From positions 62,001 to 126,000 of the forward strand of contig NZ_SRLH01000008.1 of the NCBI RefSeq assembly GCF_004745595.1: 64,000 bases of DNA. The letters run 5' to 3'. Below, piece after piece: positions 53,949 through 61,887 of the stretch. The position numbers and the translations under genes are program-made. The stretch comes from Flavobacterium humi. GTDB taxonomy: Bacteria > Bacteroidota > Bacteroidia > Flavobacteriales > Flavobacteriaceae. The notes beneath the pieces are model-generated. The model had not been told where the DNA came from. It saw only the letters and a program-made list of their open reading frames with translations, and searched no databases. Position 1 is the first letter of the stretch, and every line of letters begins with the position of its first letter.

Positions 53949-53984
53949 CGGACAAAGTGTGACATCAGCGCGGACAAAGTGTGA
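53949..53984. repeat. 14-bp direct repeat pair upstream of the T9SS propeller gene
   Basis: CGGACAAAGTGTGA occurs at 53949-53962 and 53971-53984, 22 bp apart (two helical turns), starting directly after the regulator's stop codon and about 65-100 bp upstream of the next start. Read on the minus strand each contains CACTTTG. Candidate operator. Confidence 0.7.
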
Positions 53985-55652
53985 TTACTGCATTGAAGCG
54001 AGGTAATCGTAAAGATTTACATCTTTTTCCAGCTCCATTTTAGTGGAAATCCTTTCTTTTCTTTTGCGGCAGGAATCCTGTGTGATATTGAGCATGGAAG
54101 CGATTTCTTTGGTACTTAAATTCATATAGATATACGACAGGAAACGGATATCATTCGAGGTCAGGTTGGGGTGTTTTGTTTTTAGGGAAGTCAGGAATCC
54201 CTGGTTCACTTCTTCAAAATGCGTAATAAAACTGTCCCATTCGTTGTCTGTCCTAAGGTGGTTCTTTAAGGTTTGTATGTATTCGATGAGCGAATTGTTT
54301 TTGGAACCGTGCAATAAATCGGTCAGTCCCGACAATACTTCTTCTATCATGATGTTCCTTCCCGACAAATACAAGGCTTTCGCCGAAAGCTTCCTGTTTT
54401 TGAGTTCCACTTCATTCTTCAGGCGTTCCTGCTCCAGTAATGACAATGTACTGTTCTCGTTGAATTGCTTTTCGAGCAATAGCAATTCCCTTTTTTCCTT
54501 TTCCAGTTCCAGGACCAGGATTTGCTCGTTCCGTTCTGCGATGAGTTTTTTCTGCTTGTGTTTAAGAGATAGGTTGCGAAGCGTCCAGACAACAAAAATG
54601 ACAATTATGATAATCGATAAAAGCACCGAATAAAATATTCTCCTTTCACTGACCAGTTTGGATTCGTTGCGTTCCGACTGGTTTTTATAATTCTGGATTT
54701 CCAGCTTTACCTTACTGTTTTCGTATAGTTTGTTGTTTTTGATCTTATCCAGTTCCAGGTTTGTATTGATAATCGAATCTTTGTACTGCAGTGCCGCGGC
54801 GTAATTTTTCTTTTTGAAATGGATTTCAGACAGCAGCCCGAAAACCTGAAGTTTGGTTTCCAGGTTCGGTTTCCTTTCCAGCGTCTTTTTGGCATAATCC
54901 AATGCTTCATCCAATTGGTTTTCCTTCAGGAAGGCCCTTGAAATGATCATGCAAAGCGAAATGCCCGTATGGTTGAATTCCAGGTCTTTTGTGGTCCTTA
55001 ACAATTCCGTTGCCGATTCCCTGGCACGTTTAGGATTCCCCAAAGCTATATCGCAATCCCCCAACCCTATTTTGGCGAGTACTAAAAACTGGGGCTGGCT
55101 TACCAAAAGCGGCAATGATTCGGTAAAATAATCCTTCCCTAACTTGTAATTATTGCTTTCATTGGCAAGATTCCCCATATTTAAAGCGTAAAGCCCCATC
55201 CGGAAATCATCTTTATTTTCCTTGGCTATCCCGTAGGCTTTGTTGAAATATTCATTAGCCTTATCGTATTTTTTTTCTTTGGAATACAGGATGGCGATAT
55301 TATTCAGGACAATCATCTCATCCTTCGGTTCCAGTTTTTTTATGGCAACCGTATAAGCTTCCAGGTAATAATTTAGGGCTTCGCCATATTCCAGAAGCAG
55401 GTAATAATTGGCTCCTATGTTGTTTAAAGCCAGGAACTCCTGGTTGGGCCAGTCATTGCTCCTGGATAAGGCCAGTGCTTTGGTCAGCAATTCCAGGGAA
55501 TGCATATGCTCGTTCTTATTGAGCGCCTCTACCCCAGACATGAGTATAGAATCACATTTTGCCGTAGCCTTGTTTTGTGCCATAGCACCAGCGGCAAAAC
55601 ACAGTAAGAAAACAGAAAACAGGAACCGGAGCAACCCTTTTGGTAGTAACAT
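53985..55652 (-). CDS. Membrane TPR-HTH transcriptional regulator
   Basis: Predicted one-component signalling protein of 555 residues. A signal peptide (LLRFLFSVFLLCFAAGAMAQ) is followed by periplasmic TPR repeats to about residue 310 (FLALNNIGANYYLLLEYGEALNYY; MGLYALNMGNLANESNNYKLG). Then come one membrane helix at about 338-358 (IFYSVLLSIIIIVIFVVWTL), a cytoplasmic coiled coil with many Leu/Glu/Lys (LELEKEKRELLLLEKQFNE) and a C-terminal LuxR-like helix-turn-helix (NLTSNDIRFLSYIYMNLSTKEIASMLNITQDSCRKRKERI, about 500-540). Such fusions are common in Bacteroidota, where the TPR part is thought to sense an extracytoplasmic signal. Neighbours on both sides encode secreted or unusual proteins, the likely targets (inference). 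Confidence 0.93.
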   Translation of the reverse strand: MLLPKGLLRFLFSVFLLCFAAGAMAQNKATAKCDSILMSGVEALNKNEHMHSLELLTKALALSRSNDWPNQEFLALNNIGANYYLLLEYGEALNYYLEAYTVAIKKLEPKDEMIVLNNIAILYSKEKKYDKANEYFNKAYGIAKENKDDFRMGLYALNMGNLANESNNYKLGKDYFTESLPLLVSQPQFLVLAKIGLGDCDIALGNPKRARESATELLRTTKDLEFNHTGISLCMIISRAFLKENQLDEALDYAKKTLERKPNLETKLQVFGLLSEIHFKKKNYAAALQYKDSIINTNLELDKIKNNKLYENSKVKLEIQNYKNQSERNESKLVSERRIFYSVLLSIIIIVIFVVWTLRNLSLKHKQKKLIAERNEQILVLELEKEKRELLLLEKQFNENSTLSLLEQERLKNEVELKNRKLSAKALYLSGRNIMIEEVLSGLTDLLHGSKNNSLIEYIQTLKNHLRTDNEWDSFITHFEEVNQGFLTSLKTKHPNLTSNDIRFLSYIYMNLSTKEIASMLNITQDSCRKRKERISTKMELEKDVNLYDYLASMQ

Positions 55653-55674
55653 ATTGTGTTGGTAATATTTTAGT

Positions 55675-55682
55675 CAAATATA
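55675..55682 (-). promoter_or_regulatory. TAnnTTTG promoter element of the TPR-HTH regulator
   Basis: Minus-strand TATATTTG, 22 bases upstream of the ATG at 55652. Confidence 0.6.
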
Positions 55683-55952
55683 AGATGGAATTGCAAAAAA
55701 TAAAAACACCTTTCCTACTTGATTTCAGAAGCGAAAAACCATCGTAAAAAAACAAGCATTTTGACAAATTCCGGTATTTCTGCCTTGATGTGGCTTTCCT
55801 TTTTTTTAGACTCTTTCCTTTCCCTAAAAAACAGGATTTCCTTTTAGGAGCCAAAACACCGGTGAAATGCCTTTTTTACCGACGATTTCCACCATTTCAG
55901 AGGTGCGTAGGAAAAAGCAAATTGGGCCGTCATTAAATATAAGTAGGGAATA

Positions 55953-56034
55953 AAGGGGAAAATCACCCCTATAAAATGAGTATAAAACCCTACTGCTTTT
56001 TTCGGGCCTTGCCACATCTTTGCAATAACGAATT
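55953..56034 (+). promoter_or_regulatory. Regulated promoter module 1: GGGGAAAATCACCC box with -7 element 60 bp downstream
   Basis: The box GGGGAAAATCACCC at 55955-55968 starts 60 bp before CATCTTTG at 56015-56022. The 82-bp stretch aligns without gaps to 57063-57144. The box position (about -65 from the predicted start) suits an activator. Confidence 0.7.
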
Positions 56035-56072
56035 ACACCATTGAAATAGTTTACAATCTAAAAATAAAAAAT

Positions 56073-56930
56073 ATGAAAAAGATTATTATTGCAGCGCTGC
56101 TTTTATTTGGGGGAATGACAAGCGGCCAATCCATCACCAACAGCAAATTAACAAGCGAGTTTCCTGAAAACGGATACAGCAGAAATGTTAATTGCGTTGG
56201 CGGGTGGAATGCAAGCCATGGTAATCCTTCAGTTCAAGCTACAACAGACGAAAATTCCTGGTTATGGATGTGGTCGCATTCCAATCTTGGAGAAGGCGTG
56301 ACCACCGATTATGACTTCCAGGCTGGAAAAAGCTACCAGGTAACGTTTAAAATAAAAACGTCGTCCAATGTTTCCCATCCTAACGATGTCGTTTTGAATT
56401 CGACTGCAAATGTCAGAGCCGTTTCAGGAATGACTGCATCTGCCTCTAACGAAATCCCTAACATCCCTTATGCCAGCGAAGTTATCTGGTCCAAACCGGT
56501 AGGCATCGCCATGAACGGATGGAAAACGGTCAAAGTGGTTTTTACTCCTGAAAACGACAACAGCCAGCTTTGGTTTTATCCTTCGATGACAGCAAATGCC
56601 AATGAAAACGGCGGGGCACGTGTCCAAATGGAGATTGATGATGTTGTGGTTACTCCCATTGCAAAAACAGCAGCAAACAATTCTTTTACGGTTTTATCTT
56701 CCAATCCAATCAAAAAAGGAGAACTGATGAAGATAAAAACAAATCCCAATGAAGTCGTTGAAGTAGCGCTTTTCGATATGGCCGGGAATTTAAAAACGGT
56801 TCCTTTTGCAAAAGCAGACAATACGACTATTGAATTCCTGATTGGCGATAATTTCAAAAACGGGATCTACACCCTGACCATCCTCAATGATAATAATTCC
56901 GTTTGCAGTAAAAACATTATTATCAAATAA
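56073..56930 (+). CDS. Secreted beta-sandwich protein with T9SS-type C-terminal domain
   Basis: A 285-residue protein with signal peptide MKKIIIAALLLFGGMTSGQS. Residues about 25-195 look like a carbohydrate-binding or jelly-roll sandwich (GWNASHGNPSVQATTDENSWLWMWSHSN, YDFQAGKSYQVTFKIKTSS, WKTVKVVFTPENDNSQLWFYPS, VQMEIDDVVV). Residues about 205-285 (FTVLSSNPIKKGELMKIKT to VCSKNIIIK) fit a type A T9SS sorting domain. Function unknown, perhaps a surface lectin. Transcribed divergently from the TPR-HTH regulator, from a promoter that shares its architecture with that of the next gene. Confidence 0.85.
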   Translation: MKKIIIAALLLFGGMTSGQSITNSKLTSEFPENGYSRNVNCVGGWNASHGNPSVQATTDENSWLWMWSHSNLGEGVTTDYDFQAGKSYQVTFKIKTSSNVSHPNDVVLNSTANVRAVSGMTASASNEIPNIPYASEVIWSKPVGIAMNGWKTVKVVFTPENDNSQLWFYPSMTANANENGGARVQMEIDDVVVTPIAKTAANNSFTVLSSNPIKKGELMKIKTNPNEVVEVALFDMAGNLKTVPFAKADNTTIEFLIGDNFKNGIYTLTILNDNNSVCSKNIIIK

Positions 56931-56950
56931 TTTCCAAAATACTTCATTAC

Positions 56951-56972
56951 AAGCTGTCTTATAAGGCAGCTT
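56951..56972 (+). terminator. Terminator of the 56073 gene
   Basis: An 8-bp stem (AAGCTGTC with GGCAGCTT, one G-T pair), 6-base loop and T7 tail. Confidence 0.82.
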
Positions 56973-57062
56973 TTTTTATGCCCCGAAACCATCAGAAACG
57001 CTTCATAAAATTCTTTCATTTAAATTATAACTTATTGATAATTAATATTTTATGTTGCAAAA

Positions 57063-57144
57063 AAGGGTAAAATCACCCTATTATAAACGGGTTTTATCCT
57101 AACTGTTCTTTTGCAGGAATGCCGAATCTTTGCTGTATAGAATT
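57063..57144 (+). promoter_or_regulatory. Regulated promoter module 2: GGGTAAAATCACCC box with -7 element 60 bp downstream
   Basis: The box at 57065-57078 differs from module 1 by one base, and AATCTTTG lies at 57125-57132. Box-to--7 distance is identical to module 1 (60 bp), and CTG, TTTT and TGC elements in between coincide. Confidence 0.7.
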
Positions 57145-57232
57145 CTAAAACAGGGAGCCTTCGGAAAATCCCAAAAAGAGTACGACAGCGAAGCCGAAAA
57201 CTGATTAGAGTAGGCAACTAAAACAAATAATC

Positions 57233-59110
57233 ATGAAAAATATTTTTAAAGGTTCCTTACAAGGATATTTATGTGAAGACTGTCTTGAAGTTATTTCCGA
57301 TGTAGAAGTATTATTATACCTTCCCAATACAAGGGAAACGAGCCCGACCCATGCGTCCAACAATCCGAAAGAAGCATTCCACCTGGTAACAAAAGAAGAA
57401 GCCCAACAAAGAGAAGGTTTATTGCTCTATAGAAAAAGAACCGATAGCAACGGGAACTTTGAAATCGAAATTGACGAAAAATACATAGGTTCCGATTTTG
57501 ACGTTGATTTTATCTGCGGTTCCGTGCCTCCGAAACATATCAAGCCAAGAGGCAACCAGCAGGTCCAATTCCATATGACTACCATTTCGATGAGAGCGGA
57601 ACTTGCCCAGCAAGCGCAAAACGAAAATGCCAGATGGACCTATATCATTGCCCATAAATGGTGGTGCTATATCAGAGGGTATTTTTTTGATGCCTGGGTA
57701 ATCTGCGGCCATTTGATGAACTGCAAAACAAATACACCGATCGCCAACGCGAAAGTAACGGCTATGGATGCGGATTTCCTTACCGATGACAATTTAGGTT
57801 CCGATACTACAGATGCCAACGGCCATTTCAGGATTGACTATTCTTCAGCCGATTTCAAAAAAACGTTTTTATCGCCATGGATCAATGTAGAAACCGATCC
57901 AGGCTTCCCGTTAACATTCCAGAGCGGGCCTGATGTGTATTTCAAAGCAGAATTGGGCGGGACAACATTAATTAATGAAACCAAAGACGATGCCCGGAAA
58001 AATGTAGGATATTGCCTGTGCCTGAAATTGTGTTCAGAAGTGACAGTAGGCGATCCTGACGAAACTTTCCCAAGTGCGTGGACCGGAATTGGAAATGCCT
58101 TCAGCTCGTCGTTTGGGGTCAACTCCTATGATTTTGATGCCGATGGGTATGCCGGATCAGGCAAACACGTCCTGTTTTCAAATATCAGGCTGACAGGGCA
58201 GGCCGCTTTAAAATCAGCTTCACAAAAACCTATCGAATATCGTTTTAGAGTGAGTGACACAACTGCTCCTAATAATGTGGCCAGTTTGCCGGAAAGCAAT
58301 TTCACCAAAATCGTGGGTATATACCCTAATTTGTTCGTGCCGAGTATTGTTTCGAAACTAACCCGCAAAGTTTTCTCGTTTATCCTTAATGATATTTTCG
58401 TGTACAGCGACCAAAGTGATTTTGATGCCGAAGGATGGTTTGACGTAAACCATGCCATTGAAAGAACACTGATTAGCGTAGGGCTGACTCCTGCCGATTT
58501 ATCCCTTTACAATATTATTGAAGAAGATACGCTGATTACCATAAATACTGCCGCCCTGACCAGCGCTCCTAATGTTCCTAACAGCATCAATGCCGGGCAG
58601 CCGATTCCGGCCGGAAATAAAATCCCGGTGGAGAAATTTGCGATCCGTTTTGAAATCAGGGAAGTAATCAACAAGCCTGCTAATATTTTCGGGGCTATCG
58701 GAGGAAACGGGAAAACGCTTAATTCGGTGATTATGAACAACAATCCGATTTACCGAAAATTAGCCATTGCCGAGTTGGAAAGCAACCTTTGCAGCCCTAT
58801 CAGCGGTACTTTGCATGCCAAATATACGGTATACCATCCGCATCTGTCTTCTTGCTCAATGCACTTGAACAACAACAGCCATTCTGTAGAAAGGGATATT
58901 TCAGACGGTATTATCCCTTTGAGTGGAAATACCAATCCGGCGGTTACCGAAAGAACAAACAACAGTTCACAACTGAACAATCCGCCAAATGACATGACCC
59001 GTTGTACCTATGCACTGAAATTGTATTCAGGCACCAGAAAACATACCGGGGATTTTGGGGATTCTGACGGAAGTTCGCCATTGGAGCAACTTTTCTTCTA
59101 TGACATCTAA
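57233..59110 (+). CDS. Transthyretin-like multidomain protein without signal peptide, unknown function
   Basis: A 625-residue protein starting MKNIFKGSLQGYLCEDCLEV, with no signal peptide or sorting domain. Two beta-sandwich units of carboxypeptidase-regulatory/transthyretin type are visible: about 1-115 (VEVLLYLPNTRE, RTDSNGNFEIEIDEKYIG) and about 158-260 (VICGHLMNCKTNTPIANAKVTAMD, TTDANGHFRIDYSS), joined by a tryptophan-rich link (ARWTYIIAHKWWCYIRGYFF). Then follows a region with DFDADGYAGSGKH and KIVGIYPNLFVPSIVSKLTRK, and a C-terminal part ending YALKLYSGTRKHTGDFGDSDG. It has cysteines spread over the chain (CEDC, CLCLKLC). I know no function. It shares a promoter module with the upstream secreted protein. 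Export by an unrecognised route is possible. Confidence 0.8.
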   Translation: MKNIFKGSLQGYLCEDCLEVISDVEVLLYLPNTRETSPTHASNNPKEAFHLVTKEEAQQREGLLLYRKRTDSNGNFEIEIDEKYIGSDFDVDFICGSVPPKHIKPRGNQQVQFHMTTISMRAELAQQAQNENARWTYIIAHKWWCYIRGYFFDAWVICGHLMNCKTNTPIANAKVTAMDADFLTDDNLGSDTTDANGHFRIDYSSADFKKTFLSPWINVETDPGFPLTFQSGPDVYFKAELGGTTLINETKDDARKNVGYCLCLKLCSEVTVGDPDETFPSAWTGIGNAFSSSFGVNSYDFDADGYAGSGKHVLFSNIRLTGQAALKSASQKPIEYRFRVSDTTAPNNVASLPESNFTKIVGIYPNLFVPSIVSKLTRKVFSFILNDIFVYSDQSDFDAEGWFDVNHAIERTLISVGLTPADLSLYNIIEEDTLITINTAALTSAPNVPNSINAGQPIPAGNKIPVEKFAIRFEIREVINKPANIFGAIGGNGKTLNSVIMNNNPIYRKLAIAELESNLCSPISGTLHAKYTVYHPHLSSCSMHLNNNSHSVERDISDGIIPLSGNTNPAVTERTNNSSQLNNPPNDMTRCTYALKLYSGTRKHTGDFGDSDGSSPLEQLFFYDI

Positions 59111-59133
59111 ATCATACCCATTCGGATACAACC

Positions 59134-59171
59134 AAAAATGCAACATTCCTGTTTTGAAATGTTGCATTTTT
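59134..59171. terminator. Terminator between the 57233 gene and der
   Basis: A 14-bp stem (59134-59147 with 59158-59171, AAAAATGCAACATT and complement) with a 10-base loop and T-tail; it serves both converging genes. Confidence 0.92.
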
Positions 59172-59188
59172 TTATGAAAAAAGAAAGG

Positions 59189-60499
59189 TTATTTCTCTCT
59201 AATATAAATATCGATCGGCACTCCTGAAAAATCCCAGTTTTCCCTGATTTTATTTTCCAGGAAACGCTTATACGGTTCTTTTACATACTGAGGCAAATTC
59301 GCAAAAAACACAAACTGTGGCGTTGGTGTTGGCAACTGCATACAGTATTTGATCTTTACATACTTCCCTTTTAATGCCGGTGGCGGCATATGTTCTATGA
59401 TTTTAAGCATATGGTCATTGAATTTGGAAGTCGGGATTCTTTGGCTCCTGTTTTCATGTACTTGAACTGTTGCTTCCAAAGCTTTTAGCAAACGCTGTTT
59501 TGTCAGGGCGGAAACGAACAAAATAGGCACATCTGTAAACGGCTGCAATTCCTGGCGGATCTTGGCTTCATAATCACGGGTCGACATGGTGTCCTTTTCA
59601 ATAAGGTCCCACTTGTTTACCAGGATTACGATTCCTTTCCTGTTCTTTTCAGCCAGCCAGAAAATACTCTGGTCCTGCCCTTCAAATCCGCGGGTCGCAT
59701 CAATAACAAGGATACACACATCGGCATGCTCGATGGCACGTACGGAACGCATTACGGAATAAAATTCCAGGTCTTCTTTAACTTTTGCCTTACGGCGAAT
59801 TCCCGCTGTATCGACCAGGTTGAATTCGAAACCGAAACGGTCAAACTTGGTATCGATCGCATCACGGGTCGTTCCGGCAATATCGGTAACCATAAAACGG
59901 TCCTTGCCGATTAAGGCATTTATAAAACTTGATTTCCCTGCGTTTGGGCGTCCTACGACTGCAAAACGGGGCAATTCCAATTCTTCTTTTGTAGGTTCAG
60001 GTTTTATAGGGAAAGACTCGATCAAGGTATCGAGCAGTTCTCCTGTTCCGCTTCCGGATATACTGGCAAACGTAAAATAATCCCCTAAACCAAGGTTGTA
60101 GAATTCTACGGCGTCTTTTTCACGCATGGCATTATCGACCTTGTTCACGGCCAATAAAACAGGTTTGGTGACTTTACGGAGCAATTTCGCCACTGTTTCG
60201 TCCATCGGTGTGATGCCTTCTTCGACATCCACGACAAAAATGATCACGTCGGCTTCGTCAATGGCCAATTCGACTTGTTTGCGGATTTCGCCTTCAAAAA
60301 CATCATCGGAACCTTTAATGTACCCACCTGTGTCAATTACCGAAAACTCTTTCCCGTTCCATTCGCTTTTGCCGTAATTACGGTCACGGGTTACTCCGGA
60401 AACCGAATCCACAATCGCTTCTCTTCTCTGTATCAACCTGTTAAAAAGTGTCGATTTCCCTACATTGGGTCTTCCTACAATGGCTACAATATTGTTCAT
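59189..60499 (-). CDS. der: Ribosome biogenesis GTPase Der (EngA)
   Basis: A double-GTPase of 436 residues needed for 50S subunit maturation. First G domain: [14 protein letters not shown] (8-16), DTGGY, NKVD; second: [14 protein letters not shown] (from about 183), DTAGI, NKWD. The KH-like C-terminal domain (about 350-436) ends [10 protein letters not shown]. It lies upstream in order of transcription of nothing; the next gene to the right is era, whose transcript runs towards it through the repeat at 60596. Confidence 0.97.
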   Translation of the reverse strand: MNNIVAIVGRPNVGKSTLFNRLIQRREAIVDSVSGVTRDRNYGKSEWNGKEFSVIDTGGYIKGSDDVFEGEIRKQVELAIDEADVIIFVVDVEEGITPMDETVAKLLRKVTKPVLLAVNKVDNAMREKDAVEFYNLGLGDYFTFASISGSGTGELLDTLIESFPIKPEPTKEELELPRFAVVGRPNAGKSSFINALIGKDRFMVTDIAGTTRDAIDTKFDRFGFEFNLVDTAGIRRKAKVKEDLEFYSVMRSVRAIEHADVCILVIDATRGFEGQDQSIFWLAEKNRKGIVILVNKWDLIEKDTMSTRDYEAKIRQELQPFTDVPILFVSALTKQRLLKALEATVQVHENRSQRIPTSKFNDHMLKIIEHMPPPALKGKYVKIKYCMQLPTPTPQFVFFANLPQYVKEPYKRFLENKIRENWDFSGVPIDIYIREK

Positions 60500-60595
60500 A
60501 ATGTTTTTTCAAATATTTATTTGCATGCACCGGCCTTTTCAAAACCCGGGGTGCAAAGGTACTTTATTATTTTTGAATGTACTACCCGTTTTTTC

Positions 60596-60683
60596 GCGTG
60601 AAGGATAGTAGTGAAAATCCTTTGTTGCCATTCTTTTGGCAACAAAGATTGGAACGGATAGCCTGACCCTTGCGGTCACGCCC
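60596..60683. repeat. Dispersed intergenic structured repeat, copy B
   Basis: Bounded by GCGTGA (60596-60601) and TCACGC (60676-60681), ending CCCTTGCGGTCACGCCC as in copy A (4110-4218). The centre is a perfect 10-bp hairpin (60620-60629 with 60638-60647, CTTTGTTGCC). The hairpin sequence differs from that of copy A but the pairing is kept. It lies 10 bases 3' of the era stop. Confidence 0.72.
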
Positions 60684-60693
60684 AAATCCTCAA

Positions 60694-61575
60694 TTATTGG
60701 TTATAACCGAATCTTTTGAGCATATTGGCGTTGCTTCTCCAGTTTTTGTTCACTTTTACGTATAATTCGATGTGGATTTGCTTGCCGAAGAATTTCTCCA
60801 AATCGGCACGGGCTTCCATTCCTACTTTCTTTAAAGCAGCGCCTTTATGGCCGATAATGATGCCTTTTTGCGTATCGCGCTCTACCATGATCAGCGAACG
60901 GATCCTGATAATGTCCTCATCTTCAAAGAATTCTTCCGTCACGATTTCTACCGCATACGGGATTTCCTTGCTGTAATTGATCAGGATTTTTTCACGGATG
61001 GTTTCATTGACGAAAAAACGTTCCGGCTTGTCCGTTAAGGCATCTTTTGGGTAAAACGGCGGGGAAAGCGGCAATAATTCAATGATTCGGGCAAAAACTT
61101 CTTTTACATTGAAGTCCTGCAATGCCGAAATTGGGAAAATCTCCGCGTTGGGCACTTTTTGTGTCCAGAAACCTACTTGCTCTTCCAATTGTTCCTGGTT
61201 TGAGGTGTCGATTTTGTTCAACAACAGCAAAACCGGTATTTTGGCATGGATGATCTTATTGAAAAATGCATCGTCCTTGAGTTCCTTCTCTCCTATTTCG
61301 ACCATATAAATCAAAATGTCCGCATCTTCAAAAGCCGATTTTACGAAATTCATCATCGATTCCTGCATTTCGTAAGCCGGCTTGATAATCCCTGGCGTAT
61401 CCGATAGGATGACCTGGAAATCATCGCCATTGACAATTCCGAGGATCCTGTGGCGTGTGGTTTGCGCCTTTGAGGTGATAATGGATAATCTTTCGCCTAC
61501 AAAAGCGTTCATTAATGTTGATTTCCCAACGTTTGGGTTTCCAATGATGTTTACAAAACCTGCTTTGTGTGACAT
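60694..61575 (-). CDS. era: GTPase Era
   Basis: A 293-residue GTPase that binds 16S rRNA and helps 30S assembly. G1 motif [14 protein letters not shown] (12-19), SDTPGI (G3), NKID (G4), and a C-terminal KH domain with QKGIIIGHKGAALKKVG (near 240-256). Length and order match the family. It is followed by the repeat at 60596 and then der on the same strand. Confidence 0.97.
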   Translation of the reverse strand: MSHKAGFVNIIGNPNVGKSTLMNAFVGERLSIITSKAQTTRHRILGIVNGDDFQVILSDTPGIIKPAYEMQESMMNFVKSAFEDADILIYMVEIGEKELKDDAFFNKIIHAKIPVLLLLNKIDTSNQEQLEEQVGFWTQKVPNAEIFPISALQDFNVKEVFARIIELLPLSPPFYPKDALTDKPERFFVNETIREKILINYSKEIPYAVEIVTEEFFEDEDIIRIRSLIMVERDTQKGIIIGHKGAALKKVGMEARADLEKFFGKQIHIELYVKVNKNWRSNANMLKRFGYNQ

Positions 61576-61685
61576 TTATATTGCATTTATATTTTCTAAT
61601 TCGGACATTCGGACCAAAGGTCTCCGGTGCAAAGGTAGTCATATCAAGTGAATAGAAGAAATAAAAAAGTTTTTTACACTTTTAG

Positions 61686-61715
61686 TTGCACGGACCGAAT
61701 TTCGTCGTATATTTG
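61686..61715 (+). promoter_or_regulatory. tRNA promoter (TTG-N19-TATATTTG)
   Basis: TTG at 61686-61688 and TATATTTG at 61708-61715 with 19 bp between form the cleanest promoter in the window. The mature tRNA starts 12 bases after the -7 element. Confidence 0.75.
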
Positions 61716-61727
61716 CACTCGAAACAT

Positions 61728-61800
61728 CGCGGGATAGAGCAGTAGGCAGCTCGTCGGGCTCATAACCCGAAGGTCACAGGTTCGAGTCCTGTTCCCGCTA
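61728..61800 (+). tRNA. Initiator tRNA-fMet (anticodon CAT)
   Basis: Full cloverleaf: acceptor CGCGGGA (61728-61734), D arm GAGC/GCTC, anticodon stem TCGGG/CCCGA around loop CTCATAA, T arm ACAGG-TTCGAGT-CCTGT and acceptor 3' strand TCCCGCT, discriminator A at 61800. The three consecutive G-C pairs at the base of the anticodon loop and the unpaired position 1-72 are initiator hallmarks. Here the mismatch is C1-T72 rather than the usual C1-A72. CCA is not encoded. Confidence 0.95.
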
Positions 61801-61807
61801 CTAAGAA

Positions 61808-61829
61808 AAGCTTTGCATTTGCAAGGCTT
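61808..61829 (+). terminator. Terminator of the tRNA gene
   Basis: A stem of about 9-10 bp (AAGCTTTGCA with TGCAAGGCTT, one G-T pair) and small loop, followed by TTT-G-TTTTT. Confidence 0.75.
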
Positions 61830-61887
61830 TTTGTTTTTACGGCTTTTTGTTTTTGAAATGAAGCGGTTTAACAGCCAGTATTACCTG

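Larger units (their letters stand above)
55653..56072. other. 420-bp divergent intergenic region with two promoters
   Basis: It holds the regulator's promoter (55675-55682), a stem CCTAAAA/TTTTAGG at 55823-55848, the GGGkAAAATCACCC box at 55955-55968 and the -7 of the plus-strand gene (56015-56022). The sequence 55690-55930 has no convincing open frame on either strand. Confidence 0.6.
56931..57232. other. 302-bp intergenic region with terminator and second regulated promoter
   Basis: It contains the terminator at 56951-56972, an AT-rich stretch, the GGGTAAAATCACCC box at 57065-57078 and the -7 AATCTTTG at 57125-57132. The roughly 100-base leader before the ATG at 57233 holds no clear structure. 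Confidence 0.6.

Noticed and set aside
55552..56015. Two overlapping minus-strand frames in the regulator's divergent region
   Set aside because: They cross the promoter of the regulator and have basic, aperiodic composition without homology.
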